From Halococcoides cellulosivorans (GTDB taxonomy: Archaea > Halobacteriota > Halobacteria > Halobacteriales > Haloarculaceae): a stretch of DNA of 64,000 bases. The notes under the pieces were generated by a model that made no database searches, had not been told where the DNA came from, and worked only from the letters and a program-made list of their open reading frames with translations. Location: contig NZ_CP028858.1 in the NCBI RefSeq assembly GCF_003058365.1, positions 1,178,001 through 1,242,000 of the forward strand. Reading direction: 5' to 3'. The translations under genes and the position numbers were made by a program. Below are positions 17,123 through 25,664 of the stretch, in pieces; the stretch's first letter is position 1, and each line of letters opens with the position of its first letter.

Positions 17123-17317
17123 ATGGCGACTGGAACTGTGGATTTCTTCCACGACACTGGCGGTTACGGATTTATCGAAACCGAGGACGCAGACGACGAC
17201 GTATTCTTCCACATGGAGGACGTTGGCGGCCCGGATCTCGAAGAAGGACAGGACCTCGAATTCGACATCGAAGACTCACCGAAAGGCCCGCGTGCGGCGC
17301 AGGTCGTTCGCAACTGA
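17123..17317 (+). CDS. cspA: Cold-shock domain protein
   Basis: A 64-residue single cold-shock domain, a small five-stranded barrel that binds single-stranded nucleic acid and acts as an RNA chaperone. The RNA-binding motifs are GGYGFIE (RNP1-like) and DVFFHMEDV (RNP2-like). The FHM form with Phe rather than Val-His-Phe is typical of haloarchaea. It is paralogous to two tandem genes at 46622-47016. A weak CTATCC element lies about 30 bases upstream of the ATG, and a hairpin plus T-run follows the stop codon. Confidence 0.95.
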   Translation: MATGTVDFFHDTGGYGFIETEDADDDVFFHMEDVGGPDLEEGQDLEFDIEDSPKGPRAAQVVRN

Positions 17318-17328
17318 TCGGCTGATCT

Positions 17329-17358
17329 CTCAGCACGACTGAGCACCACCGATTTTTT
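17329..17358. terminator. Hairpin plus T-run after cspA
   Basis: CTCAG (17329-17333), loop CACGA, CTGAG (17339-17343), then after nine bases a run of six T (17353-17358), located between the convergent cspA and cyclodeaminase-family genes. The T-run reads in the cspA direction, so it most likely ends that transcript. Confidence 0.5.
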
Positions 17359-17383
17359 CGGACCCCCACCCGTCGAGCGATCG

Positions 17384-18364
17384 CTATCGCTCGGTCTCGA
17401 CCAGATCGTACGTCTCGCCCAGGTCGCGCTCCACGGCGGCCTCGTAGACGACGCGTGCCGCGGCGACGTCCTGGATCGCCAGCCCCGTCGAGTCGAAGAC
17501 GGTGACGCCGTCGCTGGCCCGCCGCCCCGGCCGATCGCCCGCGACGATCGCCCCCAGCGTCTCTGTGATATCGGAGTCGTCGAGCCGACCGTTCGCGAGC
17601 GGGACGTTCACCTCTCCCGAGTGGCGACACTGCTCGACGTCGTCGACGACGATCCGCGCGTCGGCAAGGATCGCGTCGCTGATCTCGTGTTTCCCGGTGG
17701 CGTCGGCCCCGATCGCGTTGATGTGCGTCTCCTCCCCAGCGGTGTGGACGATCGGCTCTGCGACGGGCGTGAGCGTCGAGACGATATCACAGCGGGCGGC
17801 GTCCGCGACGGTCTCGACCGAGACCTCGGCCCGATCGGCGTGACGGCTGGCGAACTCCGCGGCGGCAGTGCGATCTTCGTCCGCGACGACGACGCGATCG
17901 ATCTCTCTGACGGTGCGGATCGCCTCGAACTGGGCGTCGGTCTGTGCGCCCGCGCCGATCACGCCGAGCGTGCTCGCGTCATCGCGAGCGAGGTGATCGG
18001 TCGCGACCGCGGCCGCCGCGCCCGTTCGCAGGCGCGTGATCAGCGTGCCGTCCATGACCGCGAGCGGCCGCCCCGTCGAGGGGTCGTTGTAGACGATCGT
18101 TCCCATCACCGTCGGGAGTCCCGACCGGCGATTGCCGGGGTGGACGTTCACCCACTTCAGCGCCGCCGCCTCGCCGGATTCGTCGGCGACGTACCCCGGC
18201 ATCGACCGGAAGTCGCCGCCGTGGTTCGGCAGATCGATGTAGGATTTCGGCGGCATCTGACAGTCGCCCCGGGCCGCCGCCGCGAACGCGCTCTCGACGG
18301 CGGTGACGATCGCTCCCGGATCGGCGACCTGTCGGACGATCTCGGGCCCGATCAAGCGTACCAT
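17384..18364 (-). CDS. Ornithine cyclodeaminase/alanine dehydrogenase (mu-crystallin) family enzyme
   Basis: A 326-residue NAD(P)-dependent enzyme. The N-terminal half has the family's substrate-binding segments MPPKSYIDLPNHGGDFRSMPGY and KWVNVHPGN. The Rossmann motif is TLGVIGAGAQTDAQFEA near residue 125. The archaeal homologue of this type characterised in Archaeoglobus is an alanine dehydrogenase, but haloarchaeal paralogues may act on ornithine or other amino/imino acids, so substrate is not assigned. The ATG at 18364 puts the usual N-terminal segment in place; the frame is open upstream but low in coding character. It forms a minus-strand run with the Nudix and MGMT-like genes. Confidence 0.88.
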   Translation of the reverse strand: MVRLIGPEIVRQVADPGAIVTAVESAFAAAARGDCQMPPKSYIDLPNHGGDFRSMPGYVADESGEAAALKWVNVHPGNRRSGLPTVMGTIVYNDPSTGRPLAVMDGTLITRLRTGAAAAVATDHLARDDASTLGVIGAGAQTDAQFEAIRTVREIDRVVVADEDRTAAAEFASRHADRAEVSVETVADAARCDIVSTLTPVAEPIVHTAGEETHINAIGADATGKHEISDAILADARIVVDDVEQCRHSGEVNVPLANGRLDDSDITETLGAIVAGDRPGRRASDGVTVFDSTGLAIQDVAAARVVYEAAVERDLGETYDLVETER

Positions 18365-18404
18365 GCGGGCCGTTCGACTGACCCCACAATAAAACGCCGG
18401 CCCG

Positions 18405-18878
18405 TCAGCGGTCCGATCGGCCGACGGTCGCGATCGCCTCCCGACCCAACTCGGCGACGTCGGCGGCCAGATCCGCCTCGCGGAGGTCCGACGGGTCGAA
18501 CCACTCCCAGTCGTCGGCCGGGACCTCGTCGGGCCCCGGATCGAGGTCACGGGACGGGATCGACCCGTAGTAGACGTGATCGACGTGCTGGTGGCCGACC
18601 TCGCCGTCACAGACGTCGATGTCCTCGATGAGGAGGTGCTCGGCCCGAGGGAGACTCCGCGCGGTGGCACTCTCGATGTCGCCCGGTTCGGCGTTCAGAT
18701 CGACCGCGACTCCGAGTTCCTCGCGCACCTCTCGGATCGCCGCTTCGTGGGGCGTCTCGCCGCGATCGATGTGGCCACCGGGCGGGAGCCACATGTCGAG
18801 TGTGGGGTGGTGATGCAACGCCGTCGCGCCCTCGTGAACGACGTAGACCGTCGCGACGAAGTGCCGTGTCCGTTCCAT
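18405..18878 (-). CDS. Nudix hydrolase
   Basis: A 157-residue Nudix-fold pyrophosphohydrolase. The Nudix box is complete: G-x5-E-x7-R-E-x2-E-E-x-G (GHIDRGETPHEAAIREVREELGV, cited in two parts because of its length, residues 35-57), with REVREELG at its end supplying the metal-binding glutamates. The C-terminal acidic tail (DDWEWFDPSDLRE) is typical of the family's substrate-recognition region, but the substrate is unknown. Its ATG overlaps the end of the MGMT-like gene by one base (TAATG), so the two are translated as a pair. This suggests a shared nucleotide-pool or DNA-damage role. Confidence 0.9.
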   Translation of the reverse strand: MERTRHFVATVYVVHEGATALHHHPTLDMWLPPGGHIDRGETPHEAAIREVREELGVAVDLNAEPGDIESATARSLPRAEHLLIEDIDVCDGEVGHQHVDHVYYGSIPSRDLDPGPDEVPADDWEWFDPSDLREADLAADVAELGREAIATVGRSDR

Positions 18879-19339
18879 TACAGTCCCTCCACGCGCCGGA
18901 GCGCGCTGGCGACGGTCGCCGGTGCGGCGTCTGGCCCGTCGCTGACCCGGTGACTCGGAACGACGATCGGGACGGGGTTGTCTCGAAGGGCCGACGCGAC
19001 GGTTCGAGCGGCGTCGTCGGCATCGGGGTCGAGATCGGCCGTCATCCGTGCGAGTTGGGCCAGACTGACCGTCTCACCCCGGGGCACCGATCGCAGCGCG
19101 TCGAGGACGCGCCGGCGGTCGGTCGGCATCGTCAGCGCCACCTCGACGTCACGCAAATCGTCGTCTTCGCCCCCGAGCACGGCCTCGATCCGGTCGAGTA
19201 GTGGGTGTTCGGACCCATCGCGGTCGCCCGCGGTGTCCGGAAACGTCACCGACAACAGACGGCCGTCGGCGACGCCGATCTCGATCTCGCGGTCCAGATA
19301 CGGCGTGTCGCGCCCGAAAACACCCGTGCGTTCGTCCAT
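18878..19339 (-). CDS. MGMT/alkyltransferase-like protein with Ser in place of the catalytic Cys
   Basis: A 153-residue protein whose C-terminal half fits the DNA-binding domain of O6-alkylguanine-DNA alkyltransferases: GETVSLAQLA (residues 88-97), RTVASALRDNPVPIVVPSHRV (residues 112-132, reported in shortened form RTVASAL...VPSHRV), with the expected Asn-Pro. The active-site PCHR is PSHR here (Ser129), read directly as codon AGT, so the acceptor cysteine is absent. It should thus be unable to accept an alkyl group in the known way and more closely resembles the ATL proteins that flag damage for nucleotide excision repair. It is coupled to the Nudix gene. Confidence 0.85.
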   Translation of the reverse strand: MDERTGVFGRDTPYLDREIEIGVADGRLLSVTFPDTAGDRDGSEHPLLDRIEAVLGGEDDDLRDVEVALTMPTDRRRVLDALRSVPRGETVSLAQLARMTADLDPDADDAARTVASALRDNPVPIVVPSHRVSDGPDAAPATVASALRRVEGL

Positions 19340-19378
19340 GGCCGATCCTCGGCCCGCGGGACCGTCAACGTGGCGTCG

Positions 19379-21016
19379 TCACGCCAGCGTGTAGCGCTCG
19401 AAGCGGCGGGCCGCCACGGCGAGACTCGCCACGCCGCAGACGGCGAGCAGCGTGATCGACGCGACGAGCCCAGTGATCGCTACTGGGGTGACCGACACGC
19501 CGATCAGGTCCGCCAGGGGCCCCGCCGCGTACGTCCCCACGAGACCGGGCGCGAGCACGACGCCCGCGACCAGCAGGTAGCCCGCGAACGCCCACCCGCT
19601 CGGAACGACCACTTCGGTGCCACTGACCTCGTTGGTCTCGAATTTGGGAAGGTACGCGCCGATCCCGGTCGCGATCGCCGGGAGCGCGAGCGCGCTCGCG
19701 ACCGCGAGTGCGCCACCCGTCGCGAGGACGAGCGGGGCCGTTCCGAGCGCGATTCCGAGGACTCCGACGAAGATGACGGTGAGCACGACGCCTGGCAACG
19801 CGCCCGCGAGCGCCAACCCGGTTACGAACGCCGTCCCCGACGGCGCGGCGATCAAGACGACGGGCAACACGTCGCCTTCACCGCCCAGTGGGTTGAGCGA
19901 GAACGCCGCGCCCGCGCCGACCGCGGTCGCCAGCCCCGCGCTGACCGCGAGCGTCGGGGGGATCGGATCGCCCGCGAACGCCGGCGTGATCTGGTAAATC
20001 AAAAAGAAGTACGGAAAGATCGCGAACTGCACGATGAACGGCGATCGGAGCGCGCGCAGCCAGGATTTGCGCGCGACGGCCGCGCCCGACGGCGGAAGCA
20101 CGCTCGGCAGCAGCCAGTCGGTCCAGCGCGCACTCGACGCGCTCGCCTCGATTTGGACGCTGTCGAGATACCAGGTCCGCCCGGTCGCTTCGACCGTCGC
20201 CAGCGGGCCGGTGAGCATCGCGACGCCGAGCACGCCCGCCCCGACGAGACCGCGCAGCGGGTCTGCGGGCAGGCCAGGGACCACCAGGCCGACCAGGTCG
20301 GGCCACCAGCCCAGCGGTGTCTGGGCGGCGAGTGCGGCGGCCTGGCTCTGCCCGCCGGGCGCGTTGATGAAGCCGATCCACAGCGTCAGGCCGACCAGCG
20401 TCGTCGCGATTCCGAGGATCGACCGGTGTCGCGAGACGAACCGCGAGCGCGCCAGGACGTATCGGGCGGCCTGGCCGAGCGCGTACGCCCACGCGACGGT
20501 GGCGATCGTGAGCGCCAACACGGAGAGGCCGACCGCGCTCGCAGCGAGCAGCCCAGACACGACCGCCCCGGCGATCGACGGGCGCGTCGAGGCGACGCCC
20601 GCGCCGACCCCGATCGCGCCTGCGAGACCGATCACGCCCAGCGATGCGATCACACGCCCGGTCTCAGCGAGCACGACGCCCAGCGTGACCGTCCGGTGGT
20701 CGGTCGCGGTCAGGAGTCCGTCCAGCCCGTCGGGTTCGCCGGTCTTCTTGATCGCGCGCTGGAAGACGACGAAGGCGATAAAGCCGACCAGTCCGGCGGG
20801 CGCAGCGGCGAACGCGATCTGCCCGAACTCGGAGGGATCGGGGCCAGCGAGGTTCGCGGCGAGGAAAAAGCCTCCACCACCCGCGATCAGGCCGTAAAAC
20901 AGCCCGAAGAGGAGGCCGCCGACGATCAACAGGACGCCGCGTGCGCTGTCGCGCAGTTGCCGCCAGGACCGTCTGAGTTCGGTGAGCGCGACGAGCGCGA
21001 TGCCGTGTCGCGTCAT
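19379..21016 (-). CDS. ABC transporter permease
   Basis: Large membrane protein (545 residues) with about 14 hydrophobic stretches, Gly/Ala/Val-rich, paired with the ATPase gene just upstream by a 4-base ATGA overlap. It lacks a recognisable FtsX or LolE periplasmic domain, and I see no clear assignment to a named subfamily. The ATPase is of the ABC-2 exporter type, so this is most likely the membrane half of an exporter, not an importer (no binding protein gene nearby). The exported substrate cannot be predicted. Confidence 0.8.
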   Translation of the reverse strand: MTRHGIALVALTELRRSWRQLRDSARGVLLIVGGLLFGLFYGLIAGGGGFFLAANLAGPDPSEFGQIAFAAAPAGLVGFIAFVVFQRAIKKTGEPDGLDGLLTATDHRTVTLGVVLAETGRVIASLGVIGLAGAIGVGAGVASTRPSIAGAVVSGLLAASAVGLSVLALTIATVAWAYALGQAARYVLARSRFVSRHRSILGIATTLVGLTLWIGFINAPGGQSQAAALAAQTPLGWWPDLVGLVVPGLPADPLRGLVGAGVLGVAMLTGPLATVEATGRTWYLDSVQIEASASSARWTDWLLPSVLPPSGAAVARKSWLRALRSPFIVQFAIFPYFFLIYQITPAFAGDPIPPTLAVSAGLATAVGAGAAFSLNPLGGEGDVLPVVLIAAPSGTAFVTGLALAGALPGVVLTVIFVGVLGIALGTAPLVLATGGALAVASALALPAIATGIGAYLPKFETNEVSGTEVVVPSGWAFAGYLLVAGVVLAPGLVGTYAAGPLADLIGVSVTPVAITGLVASITLLAVCGVASLAVAARRFERYTLA

Positions 21017-21747
21017 CGGTCGGGCCCGCCGGTCACTTCGAGGAACACGTCTTCGAGCGTGCCCGCGCCGTCGCCTTCGACGCGGGCGATCAACTCGGCG
21101 GGCGACCCGTCGGCGACGAGTTCGCCGTCGTAGAGCACGCCCACGCGATCCGCGAGTTCCTCGACCACGCTCAGAATGTGCGTCGAGAGCACGACCGTCG
21201 TCTCGGCGTCAGCGATCTCACCGATCACCTCACGCACCGCCCGGGCGGCCCGTGGGTCGAGCCCGCTCGTGGGTTCGTCCAGAAAGAGCACGTCGGGGTC
21301 GTGCATCAGCGCCTGGATCAGACTCGTCTTCTGGGCCATCCCTTTCGAGTAGGTCTCGATGCGGTCGTCGGCGGCGTCGACCAGATCGAACCGGTCGAGC
21401 AACTCCGCGATCCGATCGTCCAGATCGGCCTCGCGGAGGCCCGCGACGTACGCGAGTTGCTCGCGAGCGGTCAACTCCTCGTACAGCGGCGGTGACTCGG
21501 GCAGGTAGCCGATGTGCTCGACGACTGCCGAGCGGTCGTCGATCGGCGTGCCCGCGATGGCGGCGGTGCCAGCCGTCGGCGTCGTCAGCGTCGTCAACAT
21601 GCCCATCGTCGTGGTCTTGCCCGCGCCGTTCGGCCCGAGCAGCCCGAACACCGTCCCGCGCTCGACGCGCAGATCGAGGCCCTCGACGGCGACCGTGCCG
21701 TCGTAGACCTTTCGGAGCCCCTCGGTCTCGATGACGGGATCGTCCAT
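21013..21747 (-). CDS. ABC transporter ATP-binding protein
   Basis: A 244-residue ABC ATPase. Walker A is GPNGAGKTTT (about residues 38-47), the signature is YSKGMAQK (SKGM replacing LSGGQ, as in many ABC-2 type exporters), and Walker B is VLFLDEPTSGLDP. The D-loop and H-switch (VVLSTHILSVVEEL) are present. With the permease gene that starts inside its last codons it forms a two-gene exporter. Confidence 0.95.
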   Translation of the reverse strand: MDDPVIETEGLRKVYDGTVAVEGLDLRVERGTVFGLLGPNGAGKTTTMGMLTTLTTPTAGTAAIAGTPIDDRSAVVEHIGYLPESPPLYEELTAREQLAYVAGLREADLDDRIAELLDRFDLVDAADDRIETYSKGMAQKTSLIQALMHDPDVLFLDEPTSGLDPRAARAVREVIGEIADAETTVVLSTHILSVVEELADRVGVLYDGELVADGSPAELIARVEGDGAGTLEDVFLEVTGGPDR

Positions 21748-21783
21748 GCGCTGGCTGGGACCGGCGGCCTCAAAAACGGTGGG

Positions 21784-22617
21784 TCACAGTCCGCCGACGG
21801 CGACCCACAATCCGGCGATCGCGGCGGTGCCGAACAATGTGCTCGCGACCGCGGCGTGACGAAGCCGATCGGCGTCGGGCGAACAGACGACCGCGCCGTG
21901 GCCGCTCTCGGGGTCGCCGGACTTGCACTCGGGCAGCATGTCGATGGCGACGTGGGTGAACACGCCCGTCGAGAGCCCGAAGAAGGCGGCCTGGACGCCG
22001 CCGCTCAGCGGCGGGACGAGTAAGGATGCGGGGATCGCCGCGAGCGCGACCGCCGCGGCGGGCACCACCAGTTGAATCGACGACTGGCCGCGATCGATGA
22101 CCGCGGACGCGCCGGTGAATCCGGCGGGGAACTTGTGGGCGACGACGCCGAATCCGAACAGGGCGGTCAGCCCGGGCAGCGACCCGTAGAGGACGCCCAT
22201 CATCGCCCCGGCGGCGACGGCGTGCAGCGTCAACTCGCCGGTGACCAGATCGATCGGCCAGTCGCGATGGGTCGCGTGATGGCCGATTTCGTGGGCGGCG
22301 TAGCCGACGAGATAGCCAACGGCGATCGCGAACCCGCCGATCTCGGCGTGCTGGCCGATCGCCTTCGGTGCGAGCAGTGCCATCGCACTCGCGAGCATCG
22401 CCCCACTCGATAGCCCGTACGCCCAGACAGTCCGTGTCGGTGACCCGAAGTCGCCGGCGACCCGCAGCGCGACGCCGGCCGCCATCGCGACGAACGCGAA
22501 GAGTGTGACGCCGACCAGCGTCGTCCGATCGTTGAGGAGGCCGACGCCGAGGACGGCGACCAGCGCGATCGTCGTGCCGATACCGATGACGAACGGCTGG
22601 CGGGACGGAGACGTCAT
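21784..22617 (-). CDS. ZIP-like metal transporter, divergent type
   Basis: Membrane protein of 277 residues with about eight hydrophobic helices and ZIP-like metal motifs: HEIGHHATH (residues 108-116), GVVAHKFPAGF (HKxPxG, about residues 152-162) and HVAIDMLPE near the C-terminus. It is the second ZIP-family protein in the window (the other is at 9349-10182); the two are not close relatives in motif form. A Cys in MLPECKSG and the His/Asp/Glu ligands suggest zinc or another soft divalent metal. It precedes the crtB gene on the same strand but is not tightly linked to it. Confidence 0.8.
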   Translation of the reverse strand: MTSPSRQPFVIGIGTTIALVAVLGVGLLNDRTTLVGVTLFAFVAMAAGVALRVAGDFGSPTRTVWAYGLSSGAMLASAMALLAPKAIGQHAEIGGFAIAVGYLVGYAAHEIGHHATHRDWPIDLVTGELTLHAVAAGAMMGVLYGSLPGLTALFGFGVVAHKFPAGFTGASAVIDRGQSSIQLVVPAAAVALAAIPASLLVPPLSGGVQAAFFGLSTGVFTHVAIDMLPECKSGDPESGHGAVVCSPDADRLRHAAVASTLFGTAAIAGLWVAVGGL

Positions 22618-22668
22618 ATCGAGGACTCGTGAGAGCGATACAGGAAGGTTTCGAAAGGGCGTCGGTCA

Positions 22669-23724
22669 CTACCGGTCGTCCGAGGAGCGGACGCCGAGTC
22701 GGCTCAGCACACGACGGGAACGCGTTGCGATCGCTCGCGAGAGGTCGGCCAGGCGCGATCGGAGGCCACCCGGCGGCGAGTCCTCGGGCGCGGCGGGCAC
22801 GGCGCTCACGCGGTCGAAGACCGTCCGTGGATCGCCGTGTCGAGACCACGAGAGTCGAGTCTTCGCGACGACCCACAGGCGTCTGGGCATCGAGAGTGTG
22901 GGCCGAGAACTGACGACGTCACACGACTGGGCGCGGATCAGGCGGTGGTGTTCGGCGTACAGCACGGCGGCGGCCAGGACCGCGAACTGGCAATCGTCGG
23001 GCAAGTTTGCGATCCCGTCGACGCCGTGGCGATAGCGCCGTTCGGTCCGCCGGAGTTCCGAGCGGATCACGGCGCGCAACGCCGGCGAATCCGCCAGTCG
23101 CCGCACGTCGTCGGGGGTGAGTCCCTCCGCGGCGAGTGCGGATTCCGGCAGGTAGACCCGATCGAAGTCCACGACGTCCTCGCGGACATCACGCAGGAAG
23201 TTGGTCAACTGAAAGGCCTCAGCGAGCGCGCGGGCGTGATCGAGGGTCTCGGGGTCGTCACGGTCCATCACTGCACACATCATGTTTCCGACGGCGACCG
23301 CCGACCCACGGAGATACTCGTCGAGCGCGTCGTAATCTGCGAAATCGCTCGGGTCGACGTCGCGTGCCATCGCGTCGAAAAACGCCTCGATGTCTCTTTC
23401 GGTGAACCCGTGGCGGTCGGACAGGTCCCCGAACGCGTCGAGCACCGGCGATTCGGGCGGCCGGTCGCCGTGGGCCGCCGCGCGCATCTTTGCGAGGCGT
23501 TCGCGTCGGATCTCGGGGGCCGGCGGGTCTGGATCGTCGACGATTTCGTCGGCCTCGCGGAAGAACGCATACAGGACGTAGGTCGGCACTCGCACTCGCT
23601 CGGGGAGGAATCGCGTCGCGACGTGGAAGGTCACCCCTGTCTCTCGCTGGATCGATCGGCTCACGTCGATCGCGTCGTCGGATGCCCGATCGGAGAGGAC
23701 CTCGTCCACCATCGTGTGGGGCAT
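22669..23724 (-). CDS. crtB: Phytoene synthase
   Basis: Trans-isoprenyl diphosphate synthase-like enzyme joining two geranylgeranyl diphosphates to 15-cis-phytoene, the first step to bacterioruberin and retinal. The two Asp-rich motifs are DEIVDD (residues 59-64) and DVREDVVDFDRVYLP (about residues 178-192). The characteristic LTNFLRDV lies just before the second one. The C-terminus (about 40 residues) is an unusual Arg/Ser-rich tail. Length 351. A start four codons in (23712) is possible. It is consistent with a carotenoid-producing halophile. Confidence 0.95.
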   Translation of the reverse strand: MPHTMVDEVLSDRASDDAIDVSRSIQRETGVTFHVATRFLPERVRVPTYVLYAFFREADEIVDDPDPPAPEIRRERLAKMRAAAHGDRPPESPVLDAFGDLSDRHGFTERDIEAFFDAMARDVDPSDFADYDALDEYLRGSAVAVGNMMCAVMDRDDPETLDHARALAEAFQLTNFLRDVREDVVDFDRVYLPESALAAEGLTPDDVRRLADSPALRAVIRSELRRTERRYRHGVDGIANLPDDCQFAVLAAAVLYAEHHRLIRAQSCDVVSSRPTLSMPRRLWVVAKTRLSWSRHGDPRTVFDRVSAVPAAPEDSPPGGLRSRLADLSRAIATRSRRVLSRLGVRSSDDR

Positions 23725-23745
23725 ATCACGCCCTCCCTCAAAACC

Positions 23746-24804
23746 CTAGGCACGCGATCGCCACGTCACGTCGATCGGCCGCCCGCACGCACACTGGTCG
23801 GCCCCGCGCTCGACGGCGAGCGTGGCCGCAAAGCCGTCGCGTTCGATCCACGGTCGATCGCAGTCCGGACACCGAGTGTCGCTGGCAGGATGGCCGGGAA
23901 CGTTCCCCACGTACACGTACTCCAGGCCGGCCTCGCGTGCGATCGCGGCCGCTCGATCCAGCGTCTCGACGGGCGTCGAGGGGTGATCGCTCATCTCGTG
24001 GGCGCCGTGGAATCGCGAGAAATGCACGGGCGTCGACGGGCCCATCGCGTCGCGGACCCACTCGACGAACGCCCGCAGTTCGTCCGCCGAATCGTTCACG
24101 TCGGGGATCGTCAGATATGTCAGCTCGACGTGGACGCCCGCCGCAGCCAACCGCTCGGCCCCCTCGCGACTCGGTGCGGCTTGCGCGCCCACGTACGCGC
24201 GATGGTCGTGTTCGTCCATGCCCTTGATGTCGACGTTGGCGGCGTCGAGGTACGGCCCGACCGCGGCGACGAACTCTTCGGTGAAATAGCCGTTCGAGAC
24301 GATGGCGGTGAGCAGGCCCGCCTCCTGGGCCAGTCGTGCGGTATCACGGACGTACTCGGCGTAGATCGTCGGTTCGTTGTACGTCCACGCGACGGCCTCA
24401 CAGTCCTGTTCGCGGGCGGCCTGGACTGCCTCCTCGGGCGAGACCGATCGGAGTGAGACCTCCTCGGGGTCGGCGTGAGCGATGTGGTGGTTTTGACAGA
24501 ATTTGCATGCGAAGTTACAGGACGCGCCGCCGAAGCTCAGAATCCGGCTCCCGGGCGCGACGTGGTACAGGGGCTTTTTCTCGATCGGATCGGGCGTCCC
24601 TGGCGGTCCGACCGGACTGTCGTGGACCAGTCCGTAGGTGTCCAGATACAGCGTTCCGTCGTGGTTGGTGCGGACCGAACAGATGCCGGTCTGGCCGGGG
24701 TCGAGCGTACATCGATGAGCGCACGCGGTGCAGGTGACCCGATCGCCGTCGGCGTCCTCGCTCAGGGTCGCTGGCTGACCACCGGCCGGATCGTCGGTCG
24801 CCAT
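23746..24804 (-). CDS. amrS: AmmeMemoRadiSam system radical SAM enzyme (AmrS-like)
   Basis: A 352-residue radical SAM protein of the pyruvate formate-lyase activase-like group. Cluster ligands are Cys96, Cys100, Cys103 (CNFACKFC). The N-terminus carries two CxxC-like pairs (TCTACAHRC) and the C-terminus a further zinc-ribbon-like set (CPDCDRPW ... QCACGRP), a layout typical of the AmmeMemoRadiSam family member. Its partners (the AMMECR1 and Memo domains) are not seen in this window, and the reaction of the system is unknown. This is a confident family call but an unknown function. Confidence 0.9.
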   Translation of the reverse strand: MATDDPAGGQPATLSEDADGDRVTCTACAHRCTLDPGQTGICSVRTNHDGTLYLDTYGLVHDSPVGPPGTPDPIEKKPLYHVAPGSRILSFGGASCNFACKFCQNHHIAHADPEEVSLRSVSPEEAVQAAREQDCEAVAWTYNEPTIYAEYVRDTARLAQEAGLLTAIVSNGYFTEEFVAAVGPYLDAANVDIKGMDEHDHRAYVGAQAAPSREGAERLAAAGVHVELTYLTIPDVNDSADELRAFVEWVRDAMGPSTPVHFSRFHGAHEMSDHPSTPVETLDRAAAIAREAGLEYVYVGNVPGHPASDTRCPDCDRPWIERDGFAATLAVERGADQCACGRPIDVTWRSRA

Positions 24805-24865
24805 ACGCTCGATAGGTGCTCAGAGACCAAATAGCCGTGTGAGACTCGTCCCGACCCAGACCCAC

Positions 24866-25495
24866 TCAGGCGATGTCGCGGCTGGTGTCGATCGCGACTT
24901 CCTCTGCGAGGTTGAGTTTGATGATGTCCGTCGGGGCCCGCCCACCGCGGAACTTGGGGATAGCGAGACGGTTCTCGATGTCGTCACCGTCGACGGTCGT
25001 ATCGAACTGGAAGATCACGTCTGCGAAGTGCTCGGTGCTGTCCCGGAGCGGTGGGACCTGCCGGCCGTCGAGACAGTGCAGGATGGCGAGACTCCCCGTA
25101 TTGAAGATGTGGTTCTGGAGGTCGTTCATGAAACTCCGGAACCGCGACGGCGGTTCCTGTGCTTCGAGGACGTCCAGCGGGTCGATGATCAGATTCGACG
25201 CTTCGGGCAGTGCACTCACGAGTTTGCCGGCGTTGTCGAGCGGGGCCTCCCCCGAGACGTGTCGAATCGTCGGCTCGCCGGTCTCGGCGGGCGTGTACTC
25301 GATCGCGTCCCTGACCGCCTCCTCGGAGCGATCCAGCGACAGATACAGCGTCCCACGCACGGCTGTCAGTTCGTATAGAAATAGCTCTGCCTGGCTGGCC
25401 GGCGTCGCGTTGACCACGACGATGCTGCCGGCCGGAATACCGCCCCCGAGTTTTCGATCGAGGACGTCGACGCCCGTTCGCAGCCGATCTTTCAT
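24866..25495 (-). CDS. RAD55/KaiC-like ATPase-fold protein with degenerate Walker A
   Basis: A 209-residue RecA-fold protein in the RAD55/KaiC group. It starts with DRLRTGVDVLDRKLGGGIPAGSI, the usual KaiC/RAD55 entry segment, but the P-loop that should follow (GxxxxGK[ST]) is NATPASQAEL and lacks the Lys and Gly, so ATP binding by the standard loop is doubtful. The Walker B-like strand is SNLIIDPLDVLE. The C-terminal half is normal in length. Related haloarchaeal proteins are often annotated as regulators; this one is an unresolved, possibly inactive paralogue. It is divergent from pyrB. Confidence 0.8.
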   Translation of the reverse strand: MKDRLRTGVDVLDRKLGGGIPAGSIVVVNATPASQAELFLYELTAVRGTLYLSLDRSEEAVRDAIEYTPAETGEPTIRHVSGEAPLDNAGKLVSALPEASNLIIDPLDVLEAQEPPSRFRSFMNDLQNHIFNTGSLAILHCLDGRQVPPLRDSTEHFADVIFQFDTTVDGDDIENRLAIPKFRGGRAPTDIIKLNLAEEVAIDTSRDIA

Positions 25496-25522
25496 TCTTT
25501 GCTGTCCCTAGGGATCGTTATT

Positions 25523-25530
25523 GATTAAAG
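25523..25530 (-). promoter_or_regulatory. TATA-like box for the RAD55-like gene
   Basis: CTTTAATC on the minus strand, centred about 31 bases upstream of the ATG at 25495 and inside an AT-rich stretch. Confidence 0.45.
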
Positions 25531-25630
25531 ATTCCGGCCAGTTACGCCTCTCAAGAAATTGGAAAATTGATCGAGGTCGTCGAGATTTCCTTCCAAAGAG
25601 GCTTCGATTCGACGTCGTGCCCAGATCGGG

Positions 25631-25640
25631 ACTTTCAAGG
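25631..25640 (+). promoter_or_regulatory. Weak TATA-like box for pyrB
   Basis: ACTTTCAAGG lies about 29 bases before the pyrB ATG at 25665; a weak fit to a haloarchaeal box A. Confidence 0.35.
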
Positions 25641-25664
25641 TCGTTTGCGGCGGGCTATTCACCG

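Noticed and set aside
15400-17157. Minus-strand open frame antisense to pyrG
   Set aside because: pyrG is intact with all catalytic residues; the antisense frame has mirrored composition only.
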